DNA of 64,000 nucleotides from Bidens hawaiensis (taxonomy: Eukaryota > Streptophyta > Magnoliopsida > Asterales > Asteraceae): contig JAIQDT010000027.1 of the NCBI GenBank assembly GCA_021521415.1, positions 1,697,001 to 1,761,000 of the forward strand, read 5' to 3'. Shown here piece after piece: positions 12,313-24,708 of this stretch. A model generated the notes under the pieces. That model was not told the origin of the DNA. It made no database searches and saw nothing but the letters and a program-made list of their open reading frames with translations. Numbering within the stretch: the stretch's first letter is position 1; each line of letters starts with the position of its first letter. The translations under genes and the position numbers were made by a program.

Positions 12313-15300
12313 TGTGACATTCATGACAAAACGAGGTACACTATATTCTTTACCTAACAAGTAAACGATAAATCGGTTAATTCGTAGTGCTTAAACGAGT
12401 AACCGACCGATACTAATTATGACCCGTATACATACTGAGGGGTCATATACGAGTTATATATATGTTATAGAGGCTAACATATTGATATTTAGGCCCCGGT
12501 ACGTTTAAAACTCTTTAAACGAAAAAGGTTTCGTTTATCGATACGCTATAAGCTTAAACGCAATCGTTAATATCAAAACAAGCATTGTAGCATCCGTTAA
12601 GCCGAAAAAGACTTATAAAACACTTATATGACATGTTCTAAGCAATCCGTGAAAATATTTTGGAATTTTACAATGAGTCAGTACGTTTTTCTTATTTTAC
12701 AAAAATAAGCTGAAAAACACTCGTTTTTACGCTATTTCTTACACTCGAATTAATTTTCTTGTGAAAAACCGGACCCGAACTAAATTTGAAGTGGACTTTT
12801 CATGTTTGGGCTTGTATGTATAATTTAATGGGCCAAAACAGCCCATTAAGGGCCTCTAAAGAATTCCGATCGGAACATATTAGCCCCCAAACATCACACC
12901 TTTTTATAAACTTACATCCTAAGCTTTGTTATTCAATACAACATACAACATATTTTGAAGTCCAGCAGCTCTAACCTCTGTTCTCTCAACTCCCTTTCAA
13001 AAACCCTAAGGTAAGATCAAATTCTATAAAGATTCAACAAAGTTTGATGCATATAATTAACATATAAACATGTTTTAGTTAGTTTTAAACATGTTTAACC
13101 ATCCAAAAACCCTAAAAAAATCAAGTAAAATTATGTTTTGATGTTAAACATGTTTACAAACCAGGAACATATACTTTTTTGGTCAAAAACGCGGATTAGA
13201 ACATGAATACAACGTTTTTACGGTTAGAAAGTTCGGTTTGAACCCAAAACCGAAACCCTAATTATCAAGGCTGTTACATGGATGATTTATGCTTGGTTTG
13301 ATGTTATATGATATGTAGATATACTGAGTTTGCAACCCGAGACCCGGAAAATCGTTTAAGCTAGCAAAATTCATCGAAAACCGACAAGGTAAACCCGTAA
13401 TACTCGTTTAGGGGCTGTTTAGTATTAGGTTATGACGTGCTTGTTGTTAGCTTGTGAAAACTTGCAGGGACTTTAGGGATCATATAAATGAGTCCCTGTT
13501 CAAATTTGGTAATTTTTCGATAAACAGAGAATATTTGGTGAATTTATTCCCGTTTATGAGCGTTTATTTGGGAAAAATAGCTAAACGTATTGAAAAATTA
13601 TGAAACTTGGTTTTGGAGTTTAATATGTGATGGTAAGATCACTGGTAAAGTTTGGGAATCATTGGAAATGTCTAAGTATGGTTTGTACAATCATGGCTTA
13701 ACCGGATTTTAACAGCCGAAAAACGCACAAAAAGGCATTTTTTCAAAAGAGTTAGGTTCTGGAAATTTTGCAGGGGCTATGTAATGACATTGAAGCCATT
13801 TGTAAAAATTATCGGATTTTTCAGAGGTCGTTTGATATAAACGGGCCATTTATTACACGATTATAACCTATTAAATGAATTTTTATAAATAAATAATTAA
13901 TCATAAAATTTCTGGAAATATTTTTACAAAATTCTCCATGTCTTAATGTATTTTTACAAAAATTTACATAATTTATATATAAGTACATATTTAGTTATGA
14001 TTAATCAAAGATTTAAATTATAATTGTTTTAACGAAACCGGCAGTTTTGTGTTTAACGGACTGACTGGTATGTCAAAATGTCAAAAGTGGCCAAATATCA
14101 TATTTTGAATGATATTAATAAAAACGAACTTTTTACGAGAATTCCGGACAATTCGGGTGGATTGTACGCGTTTTGTATAATCAAACCCGTGTGAAAACGG
14201 AAACGAGCCCTGCAATCAAACCAGACACCGAAACTTTAAAATTCTTTCATAAATCAACTTATTTTATCAATCAATATATTTACTTAAGTTTTATGTGATC
14301 TTACCTAATCCCGAAACGTATAAACGATTAACTGAGCTAGGCTCGGAAAACGGTGAAACTGAGCCAAATCCAGTTTTAAACATTTCATAGTATACAACGT
14401 CACAATCTAAGACTATGGTCATGTTTTGGGCCTAACAGCTATACCCAGATTATCTATACAGCCCGACTTAGCTTGAACACTGTACTAGTAATAACAATAC
14501 AATACCGTTTATAGGAATCAGGCTATAAACGAGGCATCTGACTTATTGATACGTGATTTCTGTGCGAACTACGATAAGGTGAGTTTCACGACCCCCACTT
14601 TCTAAACTGTTTTACGAACTTTTGGGGTGAAAAGCATGTTTACATAAACTGTTATACTTGAAAACGTGTGATGATGTGGATTATCTAAGTACTAACACTT
14701 GACAAGTCCCCACAAACACAAGTGATTAACTTCGTGCCGGTGGCGTGTGGATAGTACTATCGGTTTGACAAACCCAACTGTGACAGAGCCGGTGGGGTAA
14801 GCCGGAACATATGTAAAACCAGTTGCACATTGTCATTATATATTTACATACTGCTATGTGGTGTTAGACATAGTACATACATGGGGCAAAATGGCTGTTA
14901 AATGCCAACAGGAGTGCATGGGCAGGAGAGGCCATGCAGTATAGCTCGTTTCGGTTTCACTTGTGGCTTAGCATAATGCATCATACACATACATATATAC
15001 ATACACACTGTAAACTTTACGAACTCGTGTACTGATTTCATTGATACTCGTGAAACTTGAAACTCACCAACTAGACGTAGTTGACCCGTTTTAACATGCT
15101 TTTCTGGTAAAGCAAAAGTGGAATGATTTGCTTACATGCTTGGTGTTAGGAAGAAAGTTGAATAGCAGTGAATAGACGCTGATATAATACTGTATAAGAA
15201 GCTCGTAAACCGGTTATGTGTTTTTCACCTAGTTTGTAAACATAGTACCTACCAATGTAATATGATGTAAACTAGTTGTTGAATTTTCTTTATAAACAAT

Positions 15301-15371
15301 GTGGTTGATACCAGTGTTATCTGTTACATTCCCGTATTACGCTTCCGCAACTACCTAGTCGGGGTGTGACA
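12313..15371 (+). repeat. 5' LTR of element B
   Basis: 3059 bases, TGTGACATTC...GGGGTGTGACA. A TATA box lies at 12905 and a strong AAG/GTAAGAT donor-like site at 13008-13016. The short ORF at 12786-12974 is repeated in the other LTR and has no coding character. Confidence 0.95.
12901..12910 (+). promoter_or_regulatory. Candidate TATA box of element B LTR
   Basis: TTTTTATAAA is followed about 30-60 bases on by a CA-rich start region and a leader ending CCCTAAG/GTAAGATC at 13010/13011, a textbook plant splice donor. The same arrangement occurs in the 3' LTR. Promoter use is inferred. Confidence 0.5.
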
Positions 15372-15376
15372 GAAGT

Positions 15377-15390
15377 TGGTATCAGAGCCA
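15377..15390 (+). other. Primer-binding site of element B (initiator Met-tRNA)
   Basis: TGGTATCAGAGCCA five bases after the 5' LTR; complementary to the 3' end of plant initiator Met tRNA, the usual primer of chromoviruses and many copia elements. Confidence 0.95.
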
Positions 15391-15755
15391 TTGGTTATAA
15401 AGAATTAGGATGTCCCTTAGGATACCCTAAGATAACCGTAGGCTCGATTAACTCTGGGAATAAAATAATATTAAATAATATACACGAATGATTCTCGTGA
15501 TGAACGCGAATGGACAAGTGGGTTATTATGGTCCGGAACGTAATAACAGACTTGTTTGTACGAGGAAATTCGAGAAGAAGTCGATAAACAATCGAATAGG
15601 TAAAAACAGCAACATATGTGTATAAAATATAATAATAGATAAATATTTGTGTATATAAACGATTATTTGTGCTTATGTGTATAAATACCTACATGTATTC
15701 TACTATGATTAATATAGAAGGATATTATTCTAATCACTAACAATTGTGCAGGAAT
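15391..15755 (+). other. Leader of element B with candidate 152-bp intron (15600-15751)
   Basis: No ORF of note. It contains ATAG/GTAAAAAC at 15599/15600 and CTAATCACTAAC...TTGTGCAG/GA at 15751/15752. These would define a 152-base AT-rich GT-AG intron with a branch-point-like motif. The proposed acceptor is five bases before the first ATG of the pre-gag ORF. Splicing is a hypothesis only. Confidence 0.4.
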
Positions 15756-16490
15756 ATGTCAAGATCTACTGATCGTGTACCTAATGCCCTACCAACAAGG
15801 CCTGAGGAGGAGGAGGAGGATCCGGAAGAAGAAACTGAGGAGGAACCAGAGGAGATAGAAGAAGGTGCAAACGCGGTAATTCCTCGCGAGGTACCCCCAG
15901 ATCAACCCGACTTATCGGGTTACCGTTGTGACACCTACCCCCCTAGGGAATCCCCTAGGAATGTAGTAGAACAGGGAGCTACTAGTGCTTATCATTCACC
16001 TGTTAGGGCACCCAGATCCCCTACTCCACCTGTACAGCATGCACCAGTACCCCCACCCACCATTAGAAACCGTCAGACTGCTCGCATTTCAGTGCGTCCA
16101 CCTGAGCACACTTTTCCCCCACCTCGATCTACGTACCATAGGGGAGAAACATCGCGTGTCCAGGTAACCGAGATACCTATTCCTACTTGGGGTTTACCTG
16201 CCCCGATACCCGAGCCACCTCGTCATTCTGATTCAGCATGGTTTGGTTTAGCAACTGATCAGCTCTTAGAACACTCACATTCGATAAATAGCCTAAACCA
16301 GCATAGACATGATATGTATGATCACATGAGGTATATGCAACAGGAAATCAGAATTGTGCAAAGATCCAGTGCTCACAGCCATGGGCGTCAGGATCGAGCG
16401 ATGATACTACTGGGAGCGTGTTTAGCGGTTAATGCGGCCCTAGTGGCTGCTGTTGTTTGGTTGTGGCTTCATGTTGCAAAGAATGGATAG
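15756..16490 (+). CDS. Pre-gag ORF: acidic, proline-rich protein with C-terminal membrane anchor
   Basis: A 244-residue ORF from the first ATG (15756). The frame is open a little further upstream but has no earlier ATG. From the N-terminus: a Glu-rich acidic run (about residues 17-40), the segment PDLSGYRCDTYPP, a long Pro/Arg-rich region of low complexity, a possible helical segment rich in His, Met and Gln, and finally a hydrophobic helix of about 20 residues (ILLGACLAVNAALVAAVVWL) followed by a short polar tail. This looks like a tail-anchored membrane protein. The frame is intact although pol carries two stops. The decayed copy in element A (8328-9042) keeps PDLSGYRCDTYP and the hydrophobic tail. 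It stands where some gypsy groups (e.g. Ogre) have an extra ORF, but I recognise no family. Function unknown. Confidence 0.75.
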   Translation: MSRSTDRVPNALPTRPEEEEEDPEEETEEEPEEIEEGANAVIPREVPPDQPDLSGYRCDTYPPRESPRNVVEQGATSAYHSPVRAPRSPTPPVQHAPVPPPTIRNRQTARISVRPPEHTFPPPRSTYHRGETSRVQVTEIPIPTWGLPAPIPEPPRHSDSAWFGLATDQLLEHSHSINSLNQHRHDMYDHMRYMQQEIRIVQRSSAHSHGRQDRAMILLGACLAVNAALVAAVVWLWLHVAKNG

Positions 16491-16847
16491 GACCTAGTAG
16501 TCTGGTCTTATGTATATAGTCTTTTGATATCCCAAGCAGCATTTTGTTACAGCGTGTTGGGCTGGCTTGGGAGTTGTTTGTGGTTTAGTACTATCTCAAG
16601 CACTGGCCCTTATCGGGTTAAGTCTACATGTCACTTAGTGACAAATTTTGATACGCATATACAAGCGCTGGCCTATACTAGGTTAAGCCTATGCGCTAAT
16701 TTTGGATGCATATGTACAGTAATGATTATAATTAATACAAACGTGTTTTCTTTGGCATAATTATGTGTTGTGAAAGTGTAATATCGTAAAGTTGTGTTGA
16801 TCATAGTGAAACGATATTGATTATTATATAATTGATTATTCTATAGA
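16491..16847 (+). other. Spacer between pre-gag ORF and gag
   Basis: 357 bases with stops in the gag frame. The equivalent spacer in element A (7979-8327) keeps recognisable blocks such as CACTGGCCCTTATCGGGTTAAG read on the coding strand. Conservation hints at an RNA role (leader, ribosome shunting or packaging), but nothing specific is visible. Confidence 0.6.
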
Positions 16848-19800
16848 ATGGCCCCGAAGAAAACAAACCCTTTGTCTGAGGCGGAAGTGGCCGCAATGAT
16901 TGCTCGTCAACTACAAGCAGTGATACCAACAATTGTAGCCCAAGTCACTGCAGGCATACGTGCTAACAATACTGTTAATCAACCTACGAGCACCACCACG
17001 ACCACTGTTAATACACCTCCGCCGGACACTAATGTAGCCCCGGGTGTTACTACCCCAGTGAATACTGATAATATCATAAATAATAATAACACTCTCCCAA
17101 CTATGAATGTCACTGGGAACCCAGAACCTGTTGTGCACCCTGATAATATCCCGAACCCTGTACCGGTTGTTAACACAACTAATAATAATGATAATAATAA
17201 CCGAGAACCCCCGCGTCAGGAGTATTCATACAAACAATTTACATCATGTAAACCGATTGAGTTTAAGGGTATTGAAGGACCTAGCGGGCTGGTCAAATGG
17301 ATAGAAAAGACTGAATCAGTAATTAATATCAGTGAGTGTCCACCGAACCGCCTGGTCAAATATGCTACCAGTATGTTTCTAGACCAAGCACTGATGTGGT
17401 GGAACACAGTAGTCCAAATAAGGGGACAAGATGCTATTAATCGTATGTCATGGACTGAATTAAAAACCCTCATGTTAGAGCATTTTTGTCCTAAAAGTGA
17501 GATTCAGAGGTTGGAACACGAGTTATGGAATCTGGAAATGAAAGGAGCGGATCACGTGGGATACACGAATCATTTTAACGAACTGTCCCGCTTAGTTCCG
17601 TGGTTAGTTACACCGGAAGCGAAACGAATTGAACGTTATATCTGGGGACTGACCCATGCTGTGAGAAGTATAGTGAATTCAGTTGCCCACCCGACATTAG
17701 AAAGTGCTGTATCTCAAACGGGTGTCGTTACTTTTGATCTGATGAGAAGTGGAGTGATAAGGATGTCAGGTGAAACAACAAGTTTAAAACGCACTGATTA
17801 TGGGACAGGAATGCAAGGAAACCCTCAAAACAAACGGGCTCGTCCGAATACCCGAAGTTATGCCATGACCAGTTCTAATGTAAAACAAGAGACCTATAAA
17901 GGGACGTTACCGAAGTGCAGAAGATGTAACTTTCATCATGTGGGTGATTGCAAACCGATCGTTTGTCAAAAGTGTGGAAGAACGGGACACTATGCCCCTA
18001 ACTGTAGAACCCCCACCAACACTGTTAACCGTCCACCGCAATCAACTCAACTCCCTCGACCTCAACCAAACCGCCCACAACTCAACCAACAAACCCCACC
18101 TACTACGAACCTCCGTGCCTGCTATGAATGTGGCAGTACGAAACATTTTCGGAGATACTGCCCTAATTTGAACCCGAGTACAGTGAGAAGGCAGAACCAA
18201 GCACAAGCATCAACCTCCAACACAGCTAAGGGACGCGCGTTTGTATTAGGACCGGGTGAAGCGCGTCAAGATCCGAATGTGGTGACAGGTACATTCTTAG
18301 TTTCGGGTCAGTATGCTTCAGTTTTGTTTGATACGGGCGCCGATAGAAGTTTCATATCTGTTAATTTCTTACCTTTAGAAAATATGCCGGTTAGTGAACT
18401 AACAAAACCATATATTATAGAACTCGCTAACGGTAAGTCTATACCTGTTAACCGAATAGCCCGAAACTGTTCCCTTATCCTAAACGACCACCCATTCCTT
18501 ATTGATTTACTTCCAGTGGAATTGGGAAGTTTCGATGTTATAGTCGGTATGGACTGGCTATCTAAGTATAAAGCTGAAATTGTCTGTAAGGATAAGACCG
18601 TTAGGATACCTCTTTCGAATGATGAAGCTATGATTGTTCAAGGTGAGAAATCTGGTACAGTACTGCCTCTCATATCTCAACTTAAGGCATTGAGATATTT
18701 ACGCCAAGGTTGTACTTTATACTTGGCGAGTGTAACAGTTAAGGAACCCGAGGAAAAACGAATGGAAGACATCCCAGTGGTACACGAGTATTCAGATATA
18801 TTCCCCGATGAGTTGCCTGGTTTACCACCGACCCGACAAGTTGAATTCCGTATTGACTTGATACCGGGAGCAGCACCCATTGCTAAGGCACCTTATAGAC
18901 TTGCGCCTTCTGAAATGCAAGAACTGTCCAACCAGTTACAAGAATTACTGGACAGGGGTTTTATTCGCCCTAGTTACTCACCGTGGGGAGCACCAGTGTT
19001 GTTTGTAAAGAAGAAAGATGGGAGTTTTAGAATGTGTATTGATTACCGGGAATTGAATAAAGTGACTATAAAGAATAGATACCCCTTACCTCGAATTGAT
19101 GACTTGTTTGATCAGCTCCAAGGTGCGAAGTATTTTTCAAAAATTGATCTTAGATCTGGTTACCATCAAGTAAGAATTCAGGAAGAAGACGTACCAAAAA
19201 CAGCTTTCTGAACTCGGTATGGTCACTATGAATTTTTGGTTATGCCGTTTGGGTTGACAAATGCACCTGCAGTGTTTATGGACCTCATGAACCGAGTTTG
19301 CAAACCTTACCTTGACAAGTTCGTGATAGTGTTTATCGATGACATTTTGATATATTCGAGAAGTAAGGAAGAACACGAACAACATTTGCGGGAAATCTTA
19401 AAATTATTGAGGCAAGAGAAGTTATACGCAAAGTTGTCCAAATGTGAGTTTTGGCTACAAGAAGTACAGTTTTTGGGACACATTGTGAACCATCAAGGGA
19501 TCCAAGTAGACCCAAGTAAAATTGAGGCCATTAAGAATTGGCAAGTGCCTAAGTCACCAAGAGAAATTCGTCAATTCTTAGGACTGGTCGGATATTATAG
19601 AAGATTCATTGAAAACTTTTCAAGTATTGCACAACCTTTAACCCTCCTAACTCAAAAAGATCAAGCATATGAATGGGGAGAAGAACAAGAAATGGCCTTC
19701 CAAACGTTAAAACAGAAGTTATGTGAGGCTCCAATATTAAGCCTTCCAGATGGAACTGATGAATTGGTGGTATATTGTGACGCATCTCGTAAAGGTTTAG

Positions 19801-21611
19801 GATGCGTACTGATGCAAAGAAAGAAAGTAATAGCATATGCTTCCCGACAATTAAAAGTGCATGAAAAGAATTATACGACCCATGATTTGGAATTGGGAGC
19901 AGTTATCTTTGCATTGAAGATTTGGAGACATTACTTGTATGGCACTAAATGTACCATCTATACTGATCACAAAAGCTTACAACACATATTCGATCAGAAA
20001 GAGCTAAACATGAGACAAAGGAGATGGGTAGAACTGTTAAATGATTATGATTGTGAAATTAAATACCATCCGGGTAAGGCTAACGTAGTAGCTGATGCTT
20101 TAAGCCGAAAAGACAGAATCAGACCATTAAGGGTACGAGCACTCGGAATGATTGTTCAAAGAAGCCTAACCGAACAAGTTCGCGTTGCACAAGATGAGGC
20201 CTTGAAGACAGATCAGCTAGAAAAAGAAGAACTACATGGAAATGAAAAGAATTTTGAGAAGAAAATCGATGAAGTATATTATTACAAAAATCGGGTCTGG
20301 ATTCCAACACTTCATAAACTCCGAAAGCTGATTCTTGATGAAGCACACAAATCCAAATATTCTATTCATCCAGGTACTGATAAGATGTATAAGGATGTTA
20401 AAGAATTTTACTGGTGGCCTGGTATGAAAAAGGATATAGCCGTGTATGTAAGTAAATGTGCAACATGTGCAAGGGTAAAGGCGGAATATCAAAAACCTTC
20501 GGGAATGTTACAACAACCCGAAATCCCACAATGGAAATGGGAACAAATTACCATGGACTTTGTGACACACCTTCCTAAAACCGCTAGAGGACACAACGCA
20601 ATTTGGGTAATTGTGGACCGATTAACCAAATCCGCACACTTTATTCCCATCCGTAACAACTACACCACCGAAAAACTTGCTCAAATTTACATCGATGAAA
20701 TAGTATCTCGACACGGAGTACCTCTTTCGATTATTTCCGATCGAGACAGTCACTTTACTTCACATTTCTGGCAAGCAGTACAAGAAGCCTTGGGAACCCG
20801 AATCGACCTAAGTACGGCTTACCATCCCTAAACCGATGGTCAATCTGAACGAACCATCCAAACCTTAGAAGATTTACTTCGTGCTTGTGTACTGGACTTT
20901 AAAGGGAATTGGGATCAACACCTCCCGCTCATTGAATTCTCTTACAATAACAGTTATCACAGTAGTATACAAGCAGCACCGTATGAAGCTCTATACGGGC
21001 GAAAATGTAGATCACCACTATGTTGGACAGAAGTGGGTGATACTCAAATTTCAAGATCCGATTTAATTCAGGAAACCACCGATAAGATTCACCAAGTTAA
21101 ACAAAAATTGAAAGCTGCCCGTGACCGACAAAAGAGTTATGCCGATGTTCGCAGAAAACCGTTATCTTTTGAAATAGGTGATAAGGTATTTTTAAAAGTA
21201 TCGCCATGGAAAGGTGTTATAAGATTTGGAAAGACTGGTAAACTAGCCCCGAGATACATCGGACCTTTTGAGATTATTGAAAAAATTGGTCCCGTAGCTT
21301 ACCGATTAAAACTACCCTTAGAACTGAGCACTATTCACGACGTGTTTCATGTATCGAATCTGAAAAAGTGTTTGACTGATGAAACGGCAATAATACCACT
21401 GGAAGATGTTCAGATCAACGAAAAGCTCAACTTCGTAGAGGAACCGGTAGAAATTGTAGACGGGAAAACCAAACAGTTACGACACAACAAAATTTCATTG
21501 GTAAAAGTTCGGTGGAATTCAAAACAAGGACCCGAATATACTTGGGAACGAAAGGACGAATTCCGAAAGAAATATCCACACCTGTTCCCTAGAAAACCGA
21601 TGACACATTAA
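16848..21611 (+). pseudogene. gag-pol of element B, two nonsense codons
   Basis: One reading frame of 1588 codons encoding the gypsy polyprotein, interrupted by TGA at codon 788 (19209-19211, within RT) and TAA at codon 1328 (20829-20831, within integrase). Domains: gag capsid-like region (about 135-270), two CCHC zinc knuckles (residues 373-386 and 425-438), aspartic protease DTGADRS (from 495), RT with FIDD (829-832), RNase H with catalytic Asp 978 in YCDASRKG, a zinc-binding integrase N-terminus, a DDE core (Asp 1237, Asp 1298, Glu 1334; 35 residues between the last two) and a chromodomain-like C-terminus ending YPHLFPRKP. Element A has Gly at the first stop position and Gln at the second, so both stops are recent point changes. 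No frameshift is present. Without suppression no functional RT or integrase would be made. Confidence 0.95.
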
Positions 21612-21631
21612 ATTTCGGGGATGAAATTTCT

Positions 21632-21645
21632 TAACGGGGGGAGAA
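21632..21645 (+). other. Polypurine tract of element B
   Basis: TAACGGGGGGAGAA directly precedes the 3' LTR and primes plus-strand DNA synthesis. Confidence 0.92.
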
Positions 21646-24600
21646 TGTGACATTCATGACAAAACGAGGTACACTATATTCTTTACCTAACAAGTAAACG
21701 ATAAATCGGTTAATTCGTAGTGCTTAAACGAGTAACCGACCGATACTAATTATGACCCGTATACATACTGAGGGGTCATATACGAGTTATATATATGTTA
21801 TAGAGGCTAACATATTGATATTTAGGCCCCGGTACGTTTAAAACTCTTTAAACGAAAAAGGTTTCGTTTATCGATACGCTATAAGCTTAAACGCAATCGT
21901 TAATATCAAAACAAGCATTGTAGCATCCGTTAAGCCGAAAAAGATTTATAAAACACTTATATGACATGTTCTAAGCAATCCGTGAAAATATTTTGGAATT
22001 TTACAACGAGTCAGTACGTTTTTCTTATTTTACAAAAATAAGCTGAAAAACACTCGTTTTTACGCTATTTCTTACACCCGAATTAATTTTCTTGTGAAAA
22101 ACCAGACCCGAACTAACTTTGAAGTGGGCTTTTCATGTTTGGGCTTGTATGTATAATTTAATGGGCCAAAACAGCCCATTAAGGGCCTCTAAAGAATTCC
22201 GATCGGAACATATTAGCCACCAAACATCACACCTTTTTATAAACTTACATCCTAAGCTTTGTTATTCAATACAACATACAACATATTTTGAAGTCCAGCA
22301 GCTCTAACCTCTGTTCTCTCAACTCCCTTTCAAAAACCCTAAGGTAAGATCAAATTCTATAAAATTCAACAAAGTTTGATGCATATAATTAACATATAAA
22401 CATGTTTTAGTTAGTTTTAAACATGTTTAACCATCCAAAAACCCTAAAAAAATCAAGTAAAATTATGTTTTGATGTTAAACATGTTTACAAACCAGGAAC
22501 ATATACTTTTTTGGTCAAAAACGCGGATTAGAACATGAATACAACGTTTTTACGGTTAGAAAGTTCGGTTTGAACCCAAAACCGAAACCCTAATTATCAA
22601 GGCTGTTACATGGATGATTTATACTTGGTTTGATGTTATATGATATGTAGATATACTGAGTTTGCAACCCGAGACCCGGAAAGTCGTTTAAGCTAGCAAA
22701 ATTCATCGAAAACCGACAAGGTAAACCCGTAATACTCGTTTAGGGCCTGTTTAGTATTAGGTTGTGACGTGCTTGTTGTTAGCTTGTGAAAACTTGCAGG
22801 GACATTAGGGATCATATAAATGAGTCCCTGTTCAAATTTGGTAATTTTTTGATAAACGGAGAATATTTGGTGAATTTATTCCCGTTTATGAGCGTTTATT
22901 TGGGAAAAATAGCTAAACATATTGAAAAATTATGAAACTTGATTTTGGAGTTTAATATGTGATGGTAAGATCACTGGTAAAGTTTGGGAATCATTGGAAA
23001 TGTCTAAGTATGGTTTGTACAATCATGGCTTAACCGAATTTTAACAGCCGAAAAACGCACAAAAAGGCATTTTGTCAAAAGAGTTAGGTTCTGGAAATTT
23101 TTCAGGGGCTATTTAATGATATTGAAGCCATTTGTATAAATTATCGGATTTTTCGGAGGTCGTTTGATATAAACGGGCCATTTATTACACGATTATAACC
23201 TATTAAATGAATTTTTATAAATAAATAATTAATCATAAAATTTCTGGAAATATTTTTACAAAATTCTCCATATCTTAATGTATTTTTACAAAAATTTACA
23301 TAATTTATATATAAGTACATATTTAGTTATGATTAATCAAAGATTTAAATTATAATTGTTTTAACGAAACCGGCAGTTTTGTGTTTAACGGACTGACTGG
23401 TATGTCAAAATGTCAAAAGTGGCCAAATATCATATTTTGAATGATATTAATAAAAACGAACTTTTTACGAGAATTCCGGACAATTCGGGTGGATTGTACG
23501 CGTTTTGTATAATCAAACCCGTGTGAAAACGGAAACGAGCCCTGCAATCAAACCAGACACCGAAACTTTAAAATTCTTTCATAAATCAACTTATTTTATC
23601 AATCAATATATTTACTTAAGTTTTATGTGATCTTACCTAATCCCGAAACGTATAAACGATTAACTGAGCTAGGATCGGAAAACGGTGAAACTGAGCCAAA
23701 TCCAGTTTTAAACATTTCATAGTATACAACGTCACAATCTAAGACTATGGTCATGTTCTGGGCCTAACAGCTATACCCAGATTATCTATACAGCCCGACT
23801 TAGCTTGAACACTGTACTAGTAATAACAATACAATACCGTTTATAGGAATCAGGCTATAAACGAGGCATCTGACTTATTGATACGTGATTTCTGTGCGAA
23901 CTACGATAAGGTGAGTTTCACGACCCCCACTTTCTAAACTATTTTACGAACTTTTGGGGTGAAAAGCATGTTTACATAAACTGTTATACTTGAAAACGTG
24001 TGATGATGTGGATTATCTACGTACTAACACTTGACAAGTCCCCACAAACACAAGTGATTAACTTCGTGTCGGTGGCGTGTGGATAGTACTATCGGTTTGA
24101 CAAACCCAACTGTGACAGAGCCGGTGGGGTAAGCCGGAACATATGTAAAACCAGTTGCACATTGTCATTATATATTTACATACTGCTATGTGGTGTTAGA
24201 CATAGTACATACATGGGGCAAAATGGCTGTTAAATGCCAACAGGAGTGCATGGGCAGGAGAGGCCATGCAGTATAGCTCGTTTCGGTTTCACTTGTGGCT
24301 TAGCATAATGCATCATACACATACATATATACATACACACTGTAAACTTTATGAACTCGTGTACTAATTTCATTGATACTCGTGAAACTTGAAACTCACC
24401 AACTAGACGTAGTTGACCCGTTTTAACATGCTTTTCAGGTAAAGCAAAAGTGGAATGATTTGCTTACATGCTTGGTGTTAGGAAGAAAGTTGAATAGCAG
24501 TGAATAGACGCTGATATAATACTGTATAAGAAGCTCGTAAACCGGTTATGTGTTTTTCACCTAGTTTGTAAACATAGTACCTACCAATGTAATATGATGT

Positions 24601-24703
24601 AAACTAGTTGTTGAATTTTCTTTATAAACAATGTGGTTGATACCAGTGTTATCTGTTACATTCCCGTATTACGCTTCCGCAACTACCTAGTCGGGGTGTG
24701 ACA
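21646..24703 (+). repeat. 3' LTR of element B
   Basis: 3058 bases, about 99% identical to the 5' LTR; differences are mostly single transitions plus one 1-base deletion near 22362. Confidence 0.95.
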
Positions 24704-24708
24704 CAACA
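24704..24708. repeat. Target-site duplication CAACA, right copy
   Basis: Matches 12308-12312; the sequence after it resumes solo LTR C. Confidence 0.93.

Larger units (their letters stand above)
12313..24703 (+). mobile_element. Element B: near-intact Ty3/gypsy chromovirus-like retrotransposon
   Basis: A 12,391-base element with two LTRs, initiator-Met PBS, a pre-gag ORF, gag-pol in a single frame, a polypurine tract and a perfect 5-bp duplication. Gene order PR-RT-RNase H-IN and a chromodomain-like tail after integrase place it in Ty3/gypsy. The 3-kb LTRs and tail suggest the Tekay/Del chromovirus clade (inference). By eye the LTRs differ at about 33 positions in 3059 bases, roughly 1.1%. 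At an assumed 1e-8 to 1.3e-8 substitutions per site per year this means about half a million years. Two nonsense codons in pol make this copy non-autonomous. Confidence 0.95.

Noticed and set aside
12786..12974. 62-residue ORF also found at 22119-22307
   Set aside because: It appears twice only because it lies in the two LTRs of B; it spans the TATA box and likely start site.
15756..16490. Retroviral-type envelope protein
   Set aside because: Located before gag, no signal peptide, no cysteine-rich ectodomain or fusion peptide; only a C-terminal hydrophobic helix.
19209..19211. TGA in RT as programmed recoding or selenocysteine
   Set aside because: The older copy has GGA there, the site is inside the RT fold rather than at a gag-pol junction, and a second unrelated stop exists downstream.
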